A stretch of 64,000 nt of DNA, taken from assembly GCF_021735935.1 (NCBI RefSeq), contig NZ_WMDZ01000001.1:2356001-2420000 (forward strand), written 5' to 3'. The position numbers and the translations under genes are program-made. The notes below the pieces were generated by a model. The model saw only the letters and a list, made by a program, of their open reading frames with translations. It had not been told where the DNA came from and did not search any database. Positions within the stretch are counted from its first letter, which is position 1; the number at the start of each line of letters is the position of its first letter. Source of the DNA: Sulfitobacter sp. M39. GTDB lineage: Bacteria; Pseudomonadota; Alphaproteobacteria; Rhodobacterales; Rhodobacteraceae. Shown in pieces: positions 28,755 through 37,790 of the stretch.

Positions 28755-28772
28755 AATATGCAAAAGCATATT
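28755..28772. repeat. perfect inverted repeat after gltX
   Basis: AATATGC-AAAA-GCATATT begins one base after the gltX stop, in an AT-rich 113-base gap before gltA. It may be a weak terminator for gltX or an operator for gltA. No T run follows. Confidence 0.4.
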
Positions 28773-28867
28773 CCTGATGTGCACAACAATAACTGAGGGG
28801 CGGACCGTTTCGGTATCTCCCCAGTCGGCGGCATGACGCGCGTCGATAAACGATAGGAAGGGACTTC

Positions 28868-30163
28868 ATGGCCGAAAGTACAAAATCCGCAACGTTGACC
28901 ATCGACGGGAACAGCTTTGAACTGCCGATCTATTCCCCGTCGGCGGGCCCGGATGTCATGGACATCCGCAAGCTGTTCGCGCAGGCGAATGTGTTCACAT
29001 ATGACCCTGGCTTCACCTCGACAGCGGCCTGTGACAGCACGATCACCTTCATTGACGGTGACGAAGGCGTGTTGCTGCACCGTGGGTATCCGATCGACCA
29101 ACTGGCCAGCGAATCTCACTACCTCGAAGTGTGCTACCTGCTGCTGTATGGCGAACTGCCCTCTGCCGCGCAGCTGGAAGAGTTCGAAAATCTGGTGACC
29201 AACCACACCATGATCCACGAGCAGATGATCAACTTCTTCCGTGGTTTCCGCCGTGATGCACACCCGATGGCGATCATGGTCGGCGTTGTGGGCGCGATGT
29301 CTGCCTTCTACCACGACAGCACCGACATCAACGACGCGCACCAACGCGAAGTGGCAACGATCCGTCTGATCGCCAAGATGCCGACGATTGCCGCGATGGC
29401 CTATAAATACACCATCGGTCAACCGTTCATCTATCCGCGCAACGACGTAGACTATGCCGGTAACTTCCTGCGCATGTGCTTTGCCGTTCCAGCCGAGGAT
29501 TATGTCGTCGACCCGATCCTGTCGCGCGCGATGGACCGTATCTTTACCCTGCATGCGGACCACGAACAGAACGCATCGACTTCGACCGTGCGTCTGGCGT
29601 CCTCTTCGGGGGCGAACCCCTTTGCCTGTATCGCTGCCGGCATCGCCTGCCTTTGGGGTCCGGCGCATGGTGGGGCGAACCAGGCCTGTCTGGAAATGCT
29701 GAAAGAGATCGGCACACCGGACCGCATCCCTGAATTCATCGCCCGTGCCAAGGACAAGAACGACCCGTTCCGCCTGATGGGCTTTGGTCACCGCGTTTAC
29801 AAGAACCACGACCCACGCGCGACCGTGATGAAAGAAAGCGCGGACGAAGTGCTTGAACTGCTGGGTGTCGAAAACAACCCGATCCTGCAGGTCGCGAAAG
29901 AGCTTGAAAAACAAGCGCTGGAAGATCCGTATTTCGCAGAGAAGAAGCTGTTCCCGAACGTCGATTTCTACTCGGGCATCATCCTTGAAGCGATGGGGTT
30001 CCCCACATCGATGTTTACGCCGATCTTTGCGCTGGCACGGACTGTTGGCTGGATCTCGCAGTGGAAAGAGCAGATCAGCGATCCTCAGCTGAAAATCGGG
30101 CGTCCCCGTCAGCTGTATCTTGGCGAAACACCACGCGACTATGTGGATATCGAAAAGCGCTGA
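28868..30163 (+). CDS. gltA: citrate synthase
   Basis: 431 residues, the hexameric type II form found in Gram-negative bacteria. It condenses acetyl-CoA and oxaloacetate to open the TCA cycle. Catalytic segments are [20 protein letters not shown] (about 230-250), [14 protein letters not shown] (about 303-317, catalytic His) and [16 protein letters not shown] (about 362-377, catalytic Asp). AGGAAGGGA precedes the ATG. A strong terminator follows, so it is transcribed alone. Confidence 0.97.
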   Translation: MAESTKSATLTIDGNSFELPIYSPSAGPDVMDIRKLFAQANVFTYDPGFTSTAACDSTITFIDGDEGVLLHRGYPIDQLASESHYLEVCYLLLYGELPSAAQLEEFENLVTNHTMIHEQMINFFRGFRRDAHPMAIMVGVVGAMSAFYHDSTDINDAHQREVATIRLIAKMPTIAAMAYKYTIGQPFIYPRNDVDYAGNFLRMCFAVPAEDYVVDPILSRAMDRIFTLHADHEQNASTSTVRLASSSGANPFACIAAGIACLWGPAHGGANQACLEMLKEIGTPDRIPEFIARAKDKNDPFRLMGFGHRVYKNHDPRATVMKESADEVLELLGVENNPILQVAKELEKQALEDPYFAEKKLFPNVDFYSGIILEAMGFPTSMFTPIFALARTVGWISQWKEQISDPQLKIGRPRQLYLGETPRDYVDIEKR

Positions 30164-30181
30164 ATTTCAGTACATTAGTCG

Positions 30182-30211
30182 AAACGCCCCGCCCTCACGG
30201 CGGGGCGTTTT
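30182..30211 (+). terminator. rho-independent terminator of gltA
   Basis: A ten-base stem ACGCCCCGCC/GGCGGGGCGT with a five-base CTCAC loop ends in TTTT, 20 bases after the gltA stop. The A-rich left flank could let it work in both directions. Confidence 0.88.
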
Positions 30212-30526
30212 GCATTTCGGGGTGGGCTGCTGCTGCCTGAAACGCAGGACAAAGAGAATCACCTGGGCCCCCGCCAGAAAGCACCCCGTGATCAAAGCGC
30301 CTCTTTCCAGCCCACTGTTTCAACTCACTTTTCCCCATTTCGAAACCATAGGGTCCGAAATATGGCAGTTTTGTGTTGTTGTTTCCAAGCTGCGCATAAT
30401 GGCCAAAATTGATTGACCAACCGCCCCGATCATCCCAGATTCATCGTCAATTCAGCGCAGGTTCACCCTGTGCGATGCACAGCAGACCCCAATACGCCCG
30501 CTGGCCCCTGCGGAAAGGATGACCGG
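30212..30526. other. intergenic region after gltA without a recognised gene
   Basis: 315 bases between the gltA terminator and the small gene at 30527. The stretch 30310-30420 is less GC-rich than its surroundings and probably holds the promoter of the small gene. I see no RNA gene or clear operator in it. Confidence 0.4.
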
Positions 30527-30820
30527 ATGAACGACCCTCGGCCTCGCCTGCAATGGGATAACGCAACCAGTCTAAGCTGCAAGACCGCACGGCATCACCC
30601 CGCGCCGCAGGGATCCTTTGTGCATGATATCGAACAGAAATGTGACCAGATCGCGGTTGTCTATGACAAAGGCCAGACGCCGCCGCGGATCACGGTCAAA
30701 CAGGTGTCAGGCAGCGTGCACACGGTGCTAGCCGACGGGATAGCGGTGGCCGTGGTTGCCAGCGCCTCGCGTCCGACCCTCAACGCCGATGATGTGTTGC
30801 TGGTCGAACGCTCGGTCTAG
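30527..30820 (+). CDS. small hypothetical protein
   Basis: 97 residues, not recognised. MNDPRPRLQWDN opens it, and the C-terminal half (ITVKQVSGSVHTVLADGIAVAVVASASRPTLNADDVLLVERSV) has alternating hydrophobic residues suggesting a small beta-rich domain. GGAAAGGAT lies before ATG 30527 and supports translation. Codon use resembles its neighbours. It ends five bases from the convergent enoyl-CoA hydratase gene. Confidence 0.55.
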   Translation: MNDPRPRLQWDNATSLSCKTARHHPAPQGSFVHDIEQKCDQIAVVYDKGQTPPRITVKQVSGSVHTVLADGIAVAVVASASRPTLNADDVLLVERSV

Positions 30821-30825
30821 CGGGA

Positions 30826-31602
30826 TTAGCGGCCCTCGAAGCTCGCGGGGCGTTTTTCCATAAAGGCCATCACGCCCTCTTTGAAATCACGCGATTGCCC
30901 GCATTTCCCTTGTTCCTGCGCCTCTAGCGACAGCTGATCCTCCAGCGTGTTGTCCCAGCTGGCGCGAATAGCGTTCTTGGCAGCGGCATAGGCTGCGGTC
31001 GGACCTTGGGCCAGATGCGCCGCCTTGGCACGCCAATGGGCGTCAAACTCGGCATCGGCCACGGCCTCCCAGATCATCCCCCAGTCATCCGCCTGACAGG
31101 CAGAGATTTTATCCGCGAACAAGGCCGCGCCCATAGCCTTGGCCGTGCCCATCTGACGGGGCAACGTATAGGTGCCGCCCGCATCAGGCATCAGACCAAT
31201 GCGCGTAAACGCTTGCAGGAAATAAGAAGATTCCGTCGCAAAGACCACATCCGTCGCCAGTGCAAGGTTCGCCCCTGCCCCCGCCGCAGGACCATTGACC
31301 GCGGCGATCGTTGGCACAGGGCAGTTGGTGATCGCCCGCAGCATGGGGCCGTATTCTTCGCGAAGGGTGCGTTCCAGGTCCAGCGTCCCTTTGCTGCTGC
31401 TGTCGCTAAGATCCTGACCGGTGCAAAACGCACGACCGGCTCCGGTGATGACCACACAGCGCGCGTCTTTGCCCGCTTGGGTAAACGCGTGCTCGATCTC
31501 TGCCCGCATTTGCGTGGTCAGCGCGTTCATCTTGTCGGGGCGGTTCATGGTGACCACGGCCAGCCCGTCGGTCAGTTCATAGGTCAGGGTTTGATAGTCC
31601 AC
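30826..31602 (-). CDS. enoyl-CoA hydratase/isomerase family protein (PaaG-like)
   Basis: 258 residues, crotonase fold. The oxyanion-hole segments are ITGAGRAFCTGQDLSD (about 52-67) and AAVNGPAAGAGANLALATD (about 96-114), followed by GLMPDAGGTYTLPRQMG with an acidic residue in the position used by isomerases. The similarity is closest to 2-(1,2-epoxy-1,2-dihydrophenyl)acetyl-CoA isomerase, but no other phenylacetate genes are nearby, so a general beta-oxidation role is equally possible. The start is GTG 31602 with a perfect AGGAGGA nine bases upstream. It is the last gene of the leftward argC-ccm run. Confidence 0.85.
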   Translation of the reverse strand: MDYQTLTYELTDGLAVVTMNRPDKMNALTTQMRAEIEHAFTQAGKDARCVVITGAGRAFCTGQDLSDSSSKGTLDLERTLREEYGPMLRAITNCPVPTIAAVNGPAAGAGANLALATDVVFATESSYFLQAFTRIGLMPDAGGTYTLPRQMGTAKAMGAALFADKISACQADDWGMIWEAVADAEFDAHWRAKAAHLAQGPTAAYAAAKNAIRASWDNTLEDQLSLEAQEQGKCGQSRDFKEGVMAFMEKRPASFEGR

Positions 31603-31674
31603 GGCGCGGGTTCCTCCTCTAGAATTCCCCCGCACCTTACCCATACGACACGCAGCCGCCAGCAAAACCCCGCG

Positions 31675-32145
31675 TTATCGCTTCAGAATGTCATCCAGCC
31701 GCGCCTGTTCTTGCGCGCTGAGCGGGGCTTGTTCGGCAGACGGAGCCTTCGCACGACCGCGCAGGTAGCCAAGCCCCACCCCCGCGGCGATCAACAGCAT
31801 CAGCGGCCCTGCCGCCCACAACACCCAGGTTGATCCCTGCGCAGGCGGGTTGAGCAGGACATATTCACCATAGCGGTCGACGATATAAGCGACCGCCTCT
31901 TCGTCGCTATCACCGGCCACCAGACGTTCGCGCAGCAGGATACGCAGGTCGCGCGCAAGGCTAGCGTTGCTTTCGTCGATGCTCTCATTGCGGCACACAA
32001 GGCAACGCAACCCTTTCGACAAGCTCCGCGCGCGTTGTTCAAGCGCCGGATCCGAGAGCACCTCGTCCGGCTGCACGGCCCAGGTCGGCGCAACCGATAG
32101 CACAGGTGCCGCGAACAACATCAGGGCGAGTATCAGCGCTCTCAT
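31675..32145 (-). CDS. ccmH: cytochrome c-type biogenesis protein CcmH
   Basis: 156 residues. A signal sequence (about 1-24) is followed by the haem-lyase thiol motif LRCLVCRNESIDESNASLARDLR (Cys48 and Cys51) and a C-terminal membrane helix (about 103-121). CcmH keeps the apocytochrome c CxxCH cysteines reduced and passes them to CcmF. Its start overlaps the ccmF stop by four bases. The upstream part of the open frame lies inside ccmF and is not used. Confidence 0.94.
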   Translation of the reverse strand: MRALILALMLFAAPVLSVAPTWAVQPDEVLSDPALEQRARSLSKGLRCLVCRNESIDESNASLARDLRILLRERLVAGDSDEEAVAYIVDRYGEYVLLNPPAQGSTWVLWAAGPLMLLIAAGVGLGYLRGRAKAPSAEQAPLSAQEQARLDDILKR

Positions 32146-34103
32146 TCCGCAGGCACCGGCTTTGATTTCGCCGCCCCTGCCGCAACGCGGTAGCGTCGGT
32201 CCGAAAGGCTCAACACGCCGCCAAGGGCCATCAGCGCGCAGCCGATCCATATCCAGTTGGTCAGCGGTTTGACATAGGTGCGCACCACCCATCCGCCATT
32301 TGCCTGTTCATCCCCGATCACGACATAAACATCGCGCAGCAGGTTATAGTCGATCGCCGCTTCGGTCGTGGGCATCTGCGCCACGGGATAGAAGCGTTTC
32401 TCCGGTCGCAACTGCGCAATCTCTTCCCCGTCGTGGAACAATGTCACGCTGCCGGTCGTCGCCGTATAGTTAGGGCCTTGGCCCTGGGTGACATCGTCCA
32501 ACTGCACGCTATAGCGCCCCACATCGTAGGATTCCCCCAGCGGAACGGCGCGGATGTCATCAATCGACCACGCCGTCAGGCCAGCCACCCCTGCCATGGT
32601 AACCCCAAGACCGGCGTGGGCCACCATCTTACCCCAGTCCGCGCGCGGCAATCGCCCAAGCCGGCGCAGCCGGTTGGCACCACGTCCTGTGCGCCCCCAC
32701 AGGTCGACAACGGTGCCCATCACGATCCACGCGCCCAAGAACAACCCGAGCGGACCCAACAGGCTACGCCCCGACTGCATCGCGTAGGCCAGCCCTCCAA
32801 TCGCAATCGCCAATACAAAGGCGTAGCGTAGCGGCTTTAGCGCCCGCGAAATCACCGCACGCTTCCAAGGCATCGCCGACCCGATCGGTAGGATCAGCCC
32901 CAGCATAACCATGAAAGGTGTAAAGGCGGCGTTAAAAAACGGGGGGCCAACACTCAATTTTCTGTCGAAGAACATTTCGGCCAGCAGCGGCCACATCGTG
33001 CCGATGAACACGACGAAACAGGCTACGGCGAGCAAGACGTTGTTTACCAGCAAAGCCGACTCCCGGCTGACCATGCTGAACACGCCTTTCGCCTCTAACG
33101 CGCTCGCGCGCGCCGCGAACAGAACCAGCGCACCGCCCATGAAAAACGCCATGATCATCAGAATAAACACGCCGCGCTCGGGGTCATTCGCAAAGGCGTG
33201 GACCGAGGTCAGCAACCCAGACCTGACGATAAACGTCCCGATCAGCGAGAAGCCAAAAGCCAGGATCGCAAGCAGGATCGTCCAGCTTTTCAGGCTTTCG
33301 CGTTTTTCGACAACGATGGCGGAATGAAGCAACGCCGCCGCAAGAAGCCAGGGCATAAAGCTTGCGTTTTCAACGGGATCCCAGAACCAGAACCCGCCCC
33401 AGCCAAGCTCGTAATAGGCCCACCAGGACCCAAGCGCGATGCCGATCGTCAAAAACACCCACGCCGCCAAAGTCCAAGGGCGCACCCACCGGCCCCAAGC
33501 GGCATCGATCCGCCCTTCGATCAAGGCGGCGACGGCAAAGCTAAAGGTCATCGAGAGGCCCACATAACCCAGATACAAAAACGGCGGGTGGAAGGCGAGC
33601 CCGGGATCCTGCAGAAGCGGGTTCAGATCCTGCCCGTCAAACGGTGGCGTCGCCAGCCGCAAGAACGGGTTGGATGTGAACAGGATGAAGGCAAAAAACG
33701 CCACACCGATGGCGGCTTGCACAGAAAGCACTCGCGCCCGCAACGTCGGCGGCAGATTGCCCCCGAACCACGCGGCCATCGCCCCGAATAGCGAGACAAT
33801 CAGCACCCACAGCAGCATTGAGCCTTCGTGATTGCCCCAAGTCCCGCTGATTTTATACAAAAGCGGCTTCATAGAGTGGCTGTTCAACACCACCAAACGC
33901 AGCGAGAAATCAGATGTGACAAAGGCCCACATCAACGCGCCAAACGCCAGCAGTGTCAGAGCGAATTGCGCACCGGCAGCGGGCTCTGCCACCGCCATCC
34001 AACCGGGCCAGCGTTTATGGGCACCGATCAGGGGCACGACCGTCTGAACGATGGCAACGCCGAAGGCGAGGATAAGGGCGAAATGTCCGAGCTCTGTAAT
34101 CAT
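32142..34103 (-). CDS. ccmF: cytochrome c haem lyase subunit CcmF
   Basis: 653 residues with about 14 hydrophobic segments. The haem-handling WWD motif is present as GSWWAYYELGWGGFWFWDPVENASFMPWL (about 228-256), along with conserved His residues in loops. CcmF joins haem from CcmE to apocytochrome c with CcmH. It overlaps ccmH by four bases. Upstream lies the holin gene instead of the usual ccmE or ccmG neighbour. The start is ATG 34103; a longer frame to 34139 lacks support. Confidence 0.95.
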   Translation of the reverse strand: MITELGHFALILAFGVAIVQTVVPLIGAHKRWPGWMAVAEPAAGAQFALTLLAFGALMWAFVTSDFSLRLVVLNSHSMKPLLYKISGTWGNHEGSMLLWVLIVSLFGAMAAWFGGNLPPTLRARVLSVQAAIGVAFFAFILFTSNPFLRLATPPFDGQDLNPLLQDPGLAFHPPFLYLGYVGLSMTFSFAVAALIEGRIDAAWGRWVRPWTLAAWVFLTIGIALGSWWAYYELGWGGFWFWDPVENASFMPWLLAAALLHSAIVVEKRESLKSWTILLAILAFGFSLIGTFIVRSGLLTSVHAFANDPERGVFILMIMAFFMGGALVLFAARASALEAKGVFSMVSRESALLVNNVLLAVACFVVFIGTMWPLLAEMFFDRKLSVGPPFFNAAFTPFMVMLGLILPIGSAMPWKRAVISRALKPLRYAFVLAIAIGGLAYAMQSGRSLLGPLGLFLGAWIVMGTVVDLWGRTGRGANRLRRLGRLPRADWGKMVAHAGLGVTMAGVAGLTAWSIDDIRAVPLGESYDVGRYSVQLDDVTQGQGPNYTATTGSVTLFHDGEEIAQLRPEKRFYPVAQMPTTEAAIDYNLLRDVYVVIGDEQANGGWVVRTYVKPLTNWIWIGCALMALGGVLSLSDRRYRVAAGAAKSKPVPAE

Positions 34104-34156
34104 ACCCCGATCATAGAGCGGAGCACCGCCCCATACCATGCCGATTCACCGCGAAA

Positions 34157-34771
34157 TCACACGACTGTGCGCAGCAAAGCGTCGCAGGGTCCCCCATAGC
34201 CCGCAGCCCTGCGCCAGTCCGCAAGCGCTGCGTTGTCCGATCTGTCGCGCGCGGCCTCAGATGCGCCTTCCAGATCCCGCAGGGCCCCTTCTTCAACACC
34301 ATCAACACGTAGCGTTTCCAGCTCTTCGATATGCCGCATCACCGTTGGGGTCCGCGCAATGGTCCGCGCGATAGAGCGTTGGAACTCCAGGGTTTTCACC
34401 TGATGCCGCGCGCCAAAGTAGAAGGACACGACAACCCCCAGAAGCCACCATAACGGCTCTGGCACCAGCGACACGCCCTGCATCCGGCTGGCAAACCAGA
34501 CCGGGTCAACCATCGCCGCGATGAACAAGCCCAAGGTCCCAAGCGCCAGCGCTGGACGCGGAAGCCGGTTCAACCCGTCCATGAAACGGTCAAACCGTCC
34601 CTTGCGGGGCATAGCGAATTCCGCCCCAAATTGCACCATAGCCTGTTCCCGCGCGGTCGCATCACGGCCGGCCGTCTTCTCCGCATTGGCGCGAAATACC
34701 TCGACCGTGTCGCGCACCACATTGCGGCCGTCACCAAAGACCAGTGCAAGCGCGGTATCAATCATCCCCAT
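34157..34771 (-). CDS. holin of the gene-transfer-agent three-transmembrane family
   Basis: 204 residues. A soluble N-terminus (about 1-68) precedes hydrophobic helices at about 73-91 and 103-121, with an adjoining amphipathic stretch (FASRMQGVSL). A charged helical tail follows (QRSIARTIARTPTVMRHIEELETLR). The pattern and sequence match the GTA_holin_3TM family of Rhodobacterales. Holins form the membrane lesion that lets an endolysin reach the peptidoglycan. It overlaps the endolysin gene by ten bases and lies inside the ccm gene run. No capsid, portal or terminase genes are present, as expected for a lysis locus kept apart from the main gene-transfer-agent cluster. Confidence 0.82.
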   Translation of the reverse strand: MGMIDTALALVFGDGRNVVRDTVEVFRANAEKTAGRDATAREQAMVQFGAEFAMPRKGRFDRFMDGLNRLPRPALALGTLGLFIAAMVDPVWFASRMQGVSLVPEPLWWLLGVVVSFYFGARHQVKTLEFQRSIARTIARTPTVMRHIEELETLRVDGVEEGALRDLEGASEAARDRSDNAALADWRRAAGYGGPCDALLRTVV

Positions 34772-35373
34772 GCCGCGACCCTTTCGTTAAAGTCACGGAT
34801 GCTCAGATGATATCGCGGCGACATGAATTCCTCTGCCCGTTTGATCCATCCTCCTTTCTTTCCGGCCCTTGTGCGGGCGTATTTGCGACTTGCGGGGCGC
34901 TGATCCGCGAGCCCAAAGTAATAGTTGCGCCGCGCCACGGCGTAGGCGTCCACCATCTGCGCAGGTGCAGCGGCGTAAGCGCACCCCGTCGCGCCAAGCG
35001 TTTGCGGCCCAAGCACCCCGTCCACGGCCACATCAAACCCCATATCTCTTAACAATCGCTGAAGAATCTTCACCGCATTCGCCCCCGCATTGACGTACAT
35101 ATCAAAAACGGACGGCTGGAGCGGACGGGGCAGCTGTGCGATCTTGGGTTTGTGGAAGTAATGGGTGATGAATATCTCGGTCGCTTGAGCTTGTGTAAGC
35201 TCTTGAACATCGGCGAGATTTACGGCGCCGTCACGGTTCACATCCAGCCCCAGCCGACGCAGTGTGTGGATGGTGACGCCGTGGTTCGTTGCCCCGCCCG
35301 GATCATCGGGGTCATTCACAAAGCCCCCCTCACGCGCGACGATGGACTTTGCAATTTCCTCAACAGTTTGCAT
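34762..35373 (-). CDS. endolysin, GH108-type N-acetylmuramidase (holin-associated)
   Basis: 203 residues. The N-terminus has the GH108 motif AREGGFVNDPDDPGGATNHGVT (Glu15 likely catalytic), followed by an EF-hand-like Ca-binding loop (44-55, D-x-N-x-D-G-x-V-x-x-x-D) and, in the second half, the PG_binding_3-like region VDGVLGPQTLGA. It hydrolyses glycan strands of peptidoglycan. No signal peptide, so export depends on the holin encoded next to it. ATG 35373 is chosen over a TTG one codon earlier because AAGGG lies eight bases before it. Related proteins release gene transfer agent particles in Rhodobacterales. Confidence 0.85.
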   Translation of the reverse strand: MQTVEEIAKSIVAREGGFVNDPDDPGGATNHGVTIHTLRRLGLDVNRDGAVNLADVQELTQAQATEIFITHYFHKPKIAQLPRPLQPSVFDMYVNAGANAVKILQRLLRDMGFDVAVDGVLGPQTLGATGCAYAAAPAQMVDAYAVARRNYYFGLADQRPASRKYARTRAGKKGGWIKRAEEFMSPRYHLSIRDFNERVAAWG

Positions 35374-35415
35374 CAAATTGGCCCTTCTTGCAGGTTGTAC
35401 TGCTGCAAGAATGAC

Positions 35416-35435
35416 GTTTCAGATGTTAACGAAAC
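35416..35435. promoter_or_regulatory. dyad with GTTAAC upstream of the endolysin gene
   Basis: GTTTC and GAAAC flank ten bases that include GTTAAC (35425-35430), 43 bases before the endolysin start in the 80-base gap after ccmE. GTTAAC resembles a CtrA half-site, and CtrA controls gene transfer agent genes in Rhodobacterales. Only one half-site is seen, so this is tentative. Confidence 0.3.
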
Positions 35436-35453
35436 CCGGCAGGCCCGTACGCA

Positions 35454-35897
35454 TCACCCCTCGGGGGCAACATAAACGCCTTGCTCTTTCAGGGCGTCGA
35501 CGACCTCTTTCGGCATGTAGGTCTCGTCATGTTTGGCAAGGATTTCAGTCGCTTCGAAGGTGCCGTTGATGTAACGCCCTGTCCCGACCATGCCTTGATT
35601 TTCCTCGAACAGATCGGGCAATACACCGCTGTAGGTCACAGGCACAACCGCGCCTCCATCGGTCACGGAAAAGCGGATCGTCAGGCCATCACCGCGCACA
35701 AGGCTGCCTTCTTCGACCAGGCCACCGATGCGGAAAACCTCTGTCGGGCCGGGGGGTTCGGCGATCACCTGACTGGGCGCGCGGAAAAAGTTGATCCCGT
35801 CGCGCATGGCATATCCAATCAGCGCCGTGGACAGCACAAGCGCCACGACCGCGACACCGATGATCTGGATACGCCGTTGCTTTTTAAGACTTTTCAT
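35454..35897 (-). CDS. ccmE: cytochrome c maturation haem chaperone CcmE
   Basis: 147 residues. An N-terminal membrane anchor (about 11-29) is followed by the OB-fold domain with RIGGLVEEGSLVRG (about 56-69), YSGVLPDLFEENQGMVGTG and the haem-attachment site AKHDETYMPKEV (His123, Tyr127). CcmE carries haem covalently to CcmF. It begins seven bases after argC and ends 80 bases before the endolysin gene, so the lysis pair splits the ccm genes. Confidence 0.96.
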   Translation of the reverse strand: MKSLKKQRRIQIIGVAVVALVLSTALIGYAMRDGINFFRAPSQVIAEPPGPTEVFRIGGLVEEGSLVRGDGLTIRFSVTDGGAVVPVTYSGVLPDLFEENQGMVGTGRYINGTFEATEILAKHDETYMPKEVVDALKEQGVYVAPEG

Positions 35898-35903
35898 GCG
35901 CCC

Positions 35904-36932
35904 TCAGGGAAATAGCGGAGCCATCATCAGCCCCTCGACCTCGTCAATACCTAACATCAGGTTGGCGTTTTGCAACGCCTGCCCGCTGGAGCCTTTGGTC
36001 AAATTATCGAGCGCCGCCACCACAATGGCGCGGCCGTCGATTCGGTCTGCCACCACGCCGATATGGCAGAAGTTCGACCCGCGAATATGGCGCGTGCTCG
36101 GGGCCTCCCCCATGGGCAGCACCTCGATAAACGGCTCGGCATCATAGGCCGCGGCAAGTGTTTTGTGGATCACCTCGGCGTCGCCTTTGACATAGACGGT
36201 CGCCAAAATTCCGCGGTTTGCGGGCACCAGATGCGGGGTGAACTGCACCTTGACCGGACGGCCGGCGATAGCGGAAAATTCCTGATCAAACTCGCCCAGA
36301 TGGCGGTGCGTCCCGCCAAGGGAATAGGCATGATACCCCTCGGACAGCTCTGCATGCAGCAGGTTTTCCTTCAACGACCGCCCCGCACCGGACACGGCGC
36401 ATTTCAGGTCAAGGATGATGTCGTCCAGATCAATCACGCCTTTTTCGATCAAGGGGCGCAGGGCGAACTGGCCGGTGGCGGCGTTACAGCCCGTACCGGC
36501 AACAAGACGCGCGGATTTGATCTCTTCGCGGTAGAATTCGGTGAGGCCATAGACCGCCTCTTTCTGTTGCTCCAACGCGGCATGGGGGTTGCCGTACCAC
36601 TTGGCGTAGGCCTCGGGGTCGCGCAGCCGAAAGTCCGCAGAAAGATCGACGATTTTCAGGTCTTCAGGCAGGTTCGCGATGACCTCTTGGCTGGTTTTAT
36701 GGGGCAAGGCGCAAAAGCACAGGTCAATCTCCGAGAAATCTATCTCTTCAATCGTGACCAATGCGGGCAGGTCTAGATGGCGCAGGTGTGGAAACACCTC
36801 TGCGATGGTTTGCCCCGCCTTGGAGTTTGCCCCCAAGGCTTTGATCTGCATAGAGGAATGGCCAGCGATCAGCCGGATCAGCTCGGCTCCGGTATAGCCG
36901 GAGGCACCAAGAATGGCGATATTATGGGTCAT
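35904..36932 (-). CDS. argC: N-acetyl-gamma-glutamyl-phosphate reductase
   Basis: 342 residues. It reduces N-acetylglutamyl phosphate to the semialdehyde in arginine synthesis using NADPH. The N-terminal [14 protein letters not shown] (about 9-22) binds NADPH, the catalytic Cys is in [13 protein letters not shown] (about 148), and the family His is in [12 protein letters not shown]. It is the first of the leftward genes that run on into ccmE. murI lies 36 bases upstream on the same strand. Confidence 0.97.
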   Translation of the reverse strand: MTHNIAILGASGYTGAELIRLIAGHSSMQIKALGANSKAGQTIAEVFPHLRHLDLPALVTIEEIDFSEIDLCFCALPHKTSQEVIANLPEDLKIVDLSADFRLRDPEAYAKWYGNPHAALEQQKEAVYGLTEFYREEIKSARLVAGTGCNAATGQFALRPLIEKGVIDLDDIILDLKCAVSGAGRSLKENLLHAELSEGYHAYSLGGTHRHLGEFDQEFSAIAGRPVKVQFTPHLVPANRGILATVYVKGDAEVIHKTLAAAYDAEPFIEVLPMGEAPSTRHIRGSNFCHIGVVADRIDGRAIVVAALDNLTKGSSGQALQNANLMLGIDEVEGLMMAPLFP

Positions 36933-36968
36933 GTCGGGTTCCGTTCGGAAAGTGTTAGCAAATACGTG

Positions 36969-37778
36969 TTAGGCCGCTTGAAAGGTCAGCGGTCGTCGCA
37001 AGAATTGCGTGGCACGGCTGCTGACCTTTTTGGGATCGCCCGTGGTCAGGAAAGCCGCCTCGCCCGTGCCCAGCATATTGGGATGACGCTTTAGATAGTC
37101 GCCTAGACTGTGGGCGACCAGATTGGCTTGGCTGAACACTTTGACATCGGGGCCAAGCGCGTCCTGAAAGGTTTCCTGCATCAGCGGGTAATGGGTGCAG
37201 CCCAGAATGGCCGCTTCGGGCGCGGGCATCTTGCGTTTCAGCGCGTCCACATGGCTGCGGACCAGCGCTTCGGCGAGGATGAAATCACCGTCCTCGATCG
37301 CATCGACGACACCCCCACAGGCCTGCGCTTCGACATCGACGCCGATCGCCCGAAAGGCCAGTTCACGCTGGAACGCACGACTTGCCACCGTTGCGGGCGT
37401 CGCAAACAGCGCCACGTGCTTGAGATCCACCTCGCGCGGGGGGGAGTTGTCGCCCCATTGGCGTTCTGTCATCGCCTCGATCAGCGGCACAAAGACGCCC
37501 AACACACGCTTGTCCGATGGGATCCACCCCTCCTGCATCCGGCGTAGCGCCGCGGCAGAGGCAGTGTTGCACGCCAAGATCACCAGATCGCAGCCCGCAT
37601 CAAACAGACGCTGGGTGGCAGCCGTGGTCAGGTTATAGATGTCATCCGCGTTGCGCACACCATAGGGCGCATGGGCGCTATCGGCCAAATACACGAAATC
37701 CACATCCGGTAGCTGCGCCTGCACGGCATCCCAAACGGTCAGCCCGCCTAGCCCAGAATCGAAAATACCAACTGCCAT
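36969..37778 (-). CDS. murI: glutamate racemase
   Basis: 269 residues. It makes D-glutamate for peptidoglycan. The two catalytic cysteines are in [12 protein letters not shown] (about 67-78) and [10 protein letters not shown] (about 186-195), and [16 protein letters not shown] (about 4-19) gives the acidic residue. It lies between argC and the acyltransferase-like gene on the same strand, separated from the latter by 12 bases. Confidence 0.95.
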   Translation of the reverse strand: MAVGIFDSGLGGLTVWDAVQAQLPDVDFVYLADSAHAPYGVRNADDIYNLTTAATQRLFDAGCDLVILACNTASAAALRRMQEGWIPSDKRVLGVFVPLIEAMTERQWGDNSPPREVDLKHVALFATPATVASRAFQRELAFRAIGVDVEAQACGGVVDAIEDGDFILAEALVRSHVDALKRKMPAPEAAILGCTHYPLMQETFQDALGPDVKVFSQANLVAHSLGDYLKRHPNMLGTGEAAFLTTGDPKKVSSRATQFLRRPLTFQAA

Positions 37779-37790
37779 AACACCTTGCCG

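Noticed and set aside
34157..35373. Prophage remnant
   Set aside because: Only holin and endolysin are present, with host-like composition and no integrase or attachment repeats; a gene transfer agent lysis locus fits better.
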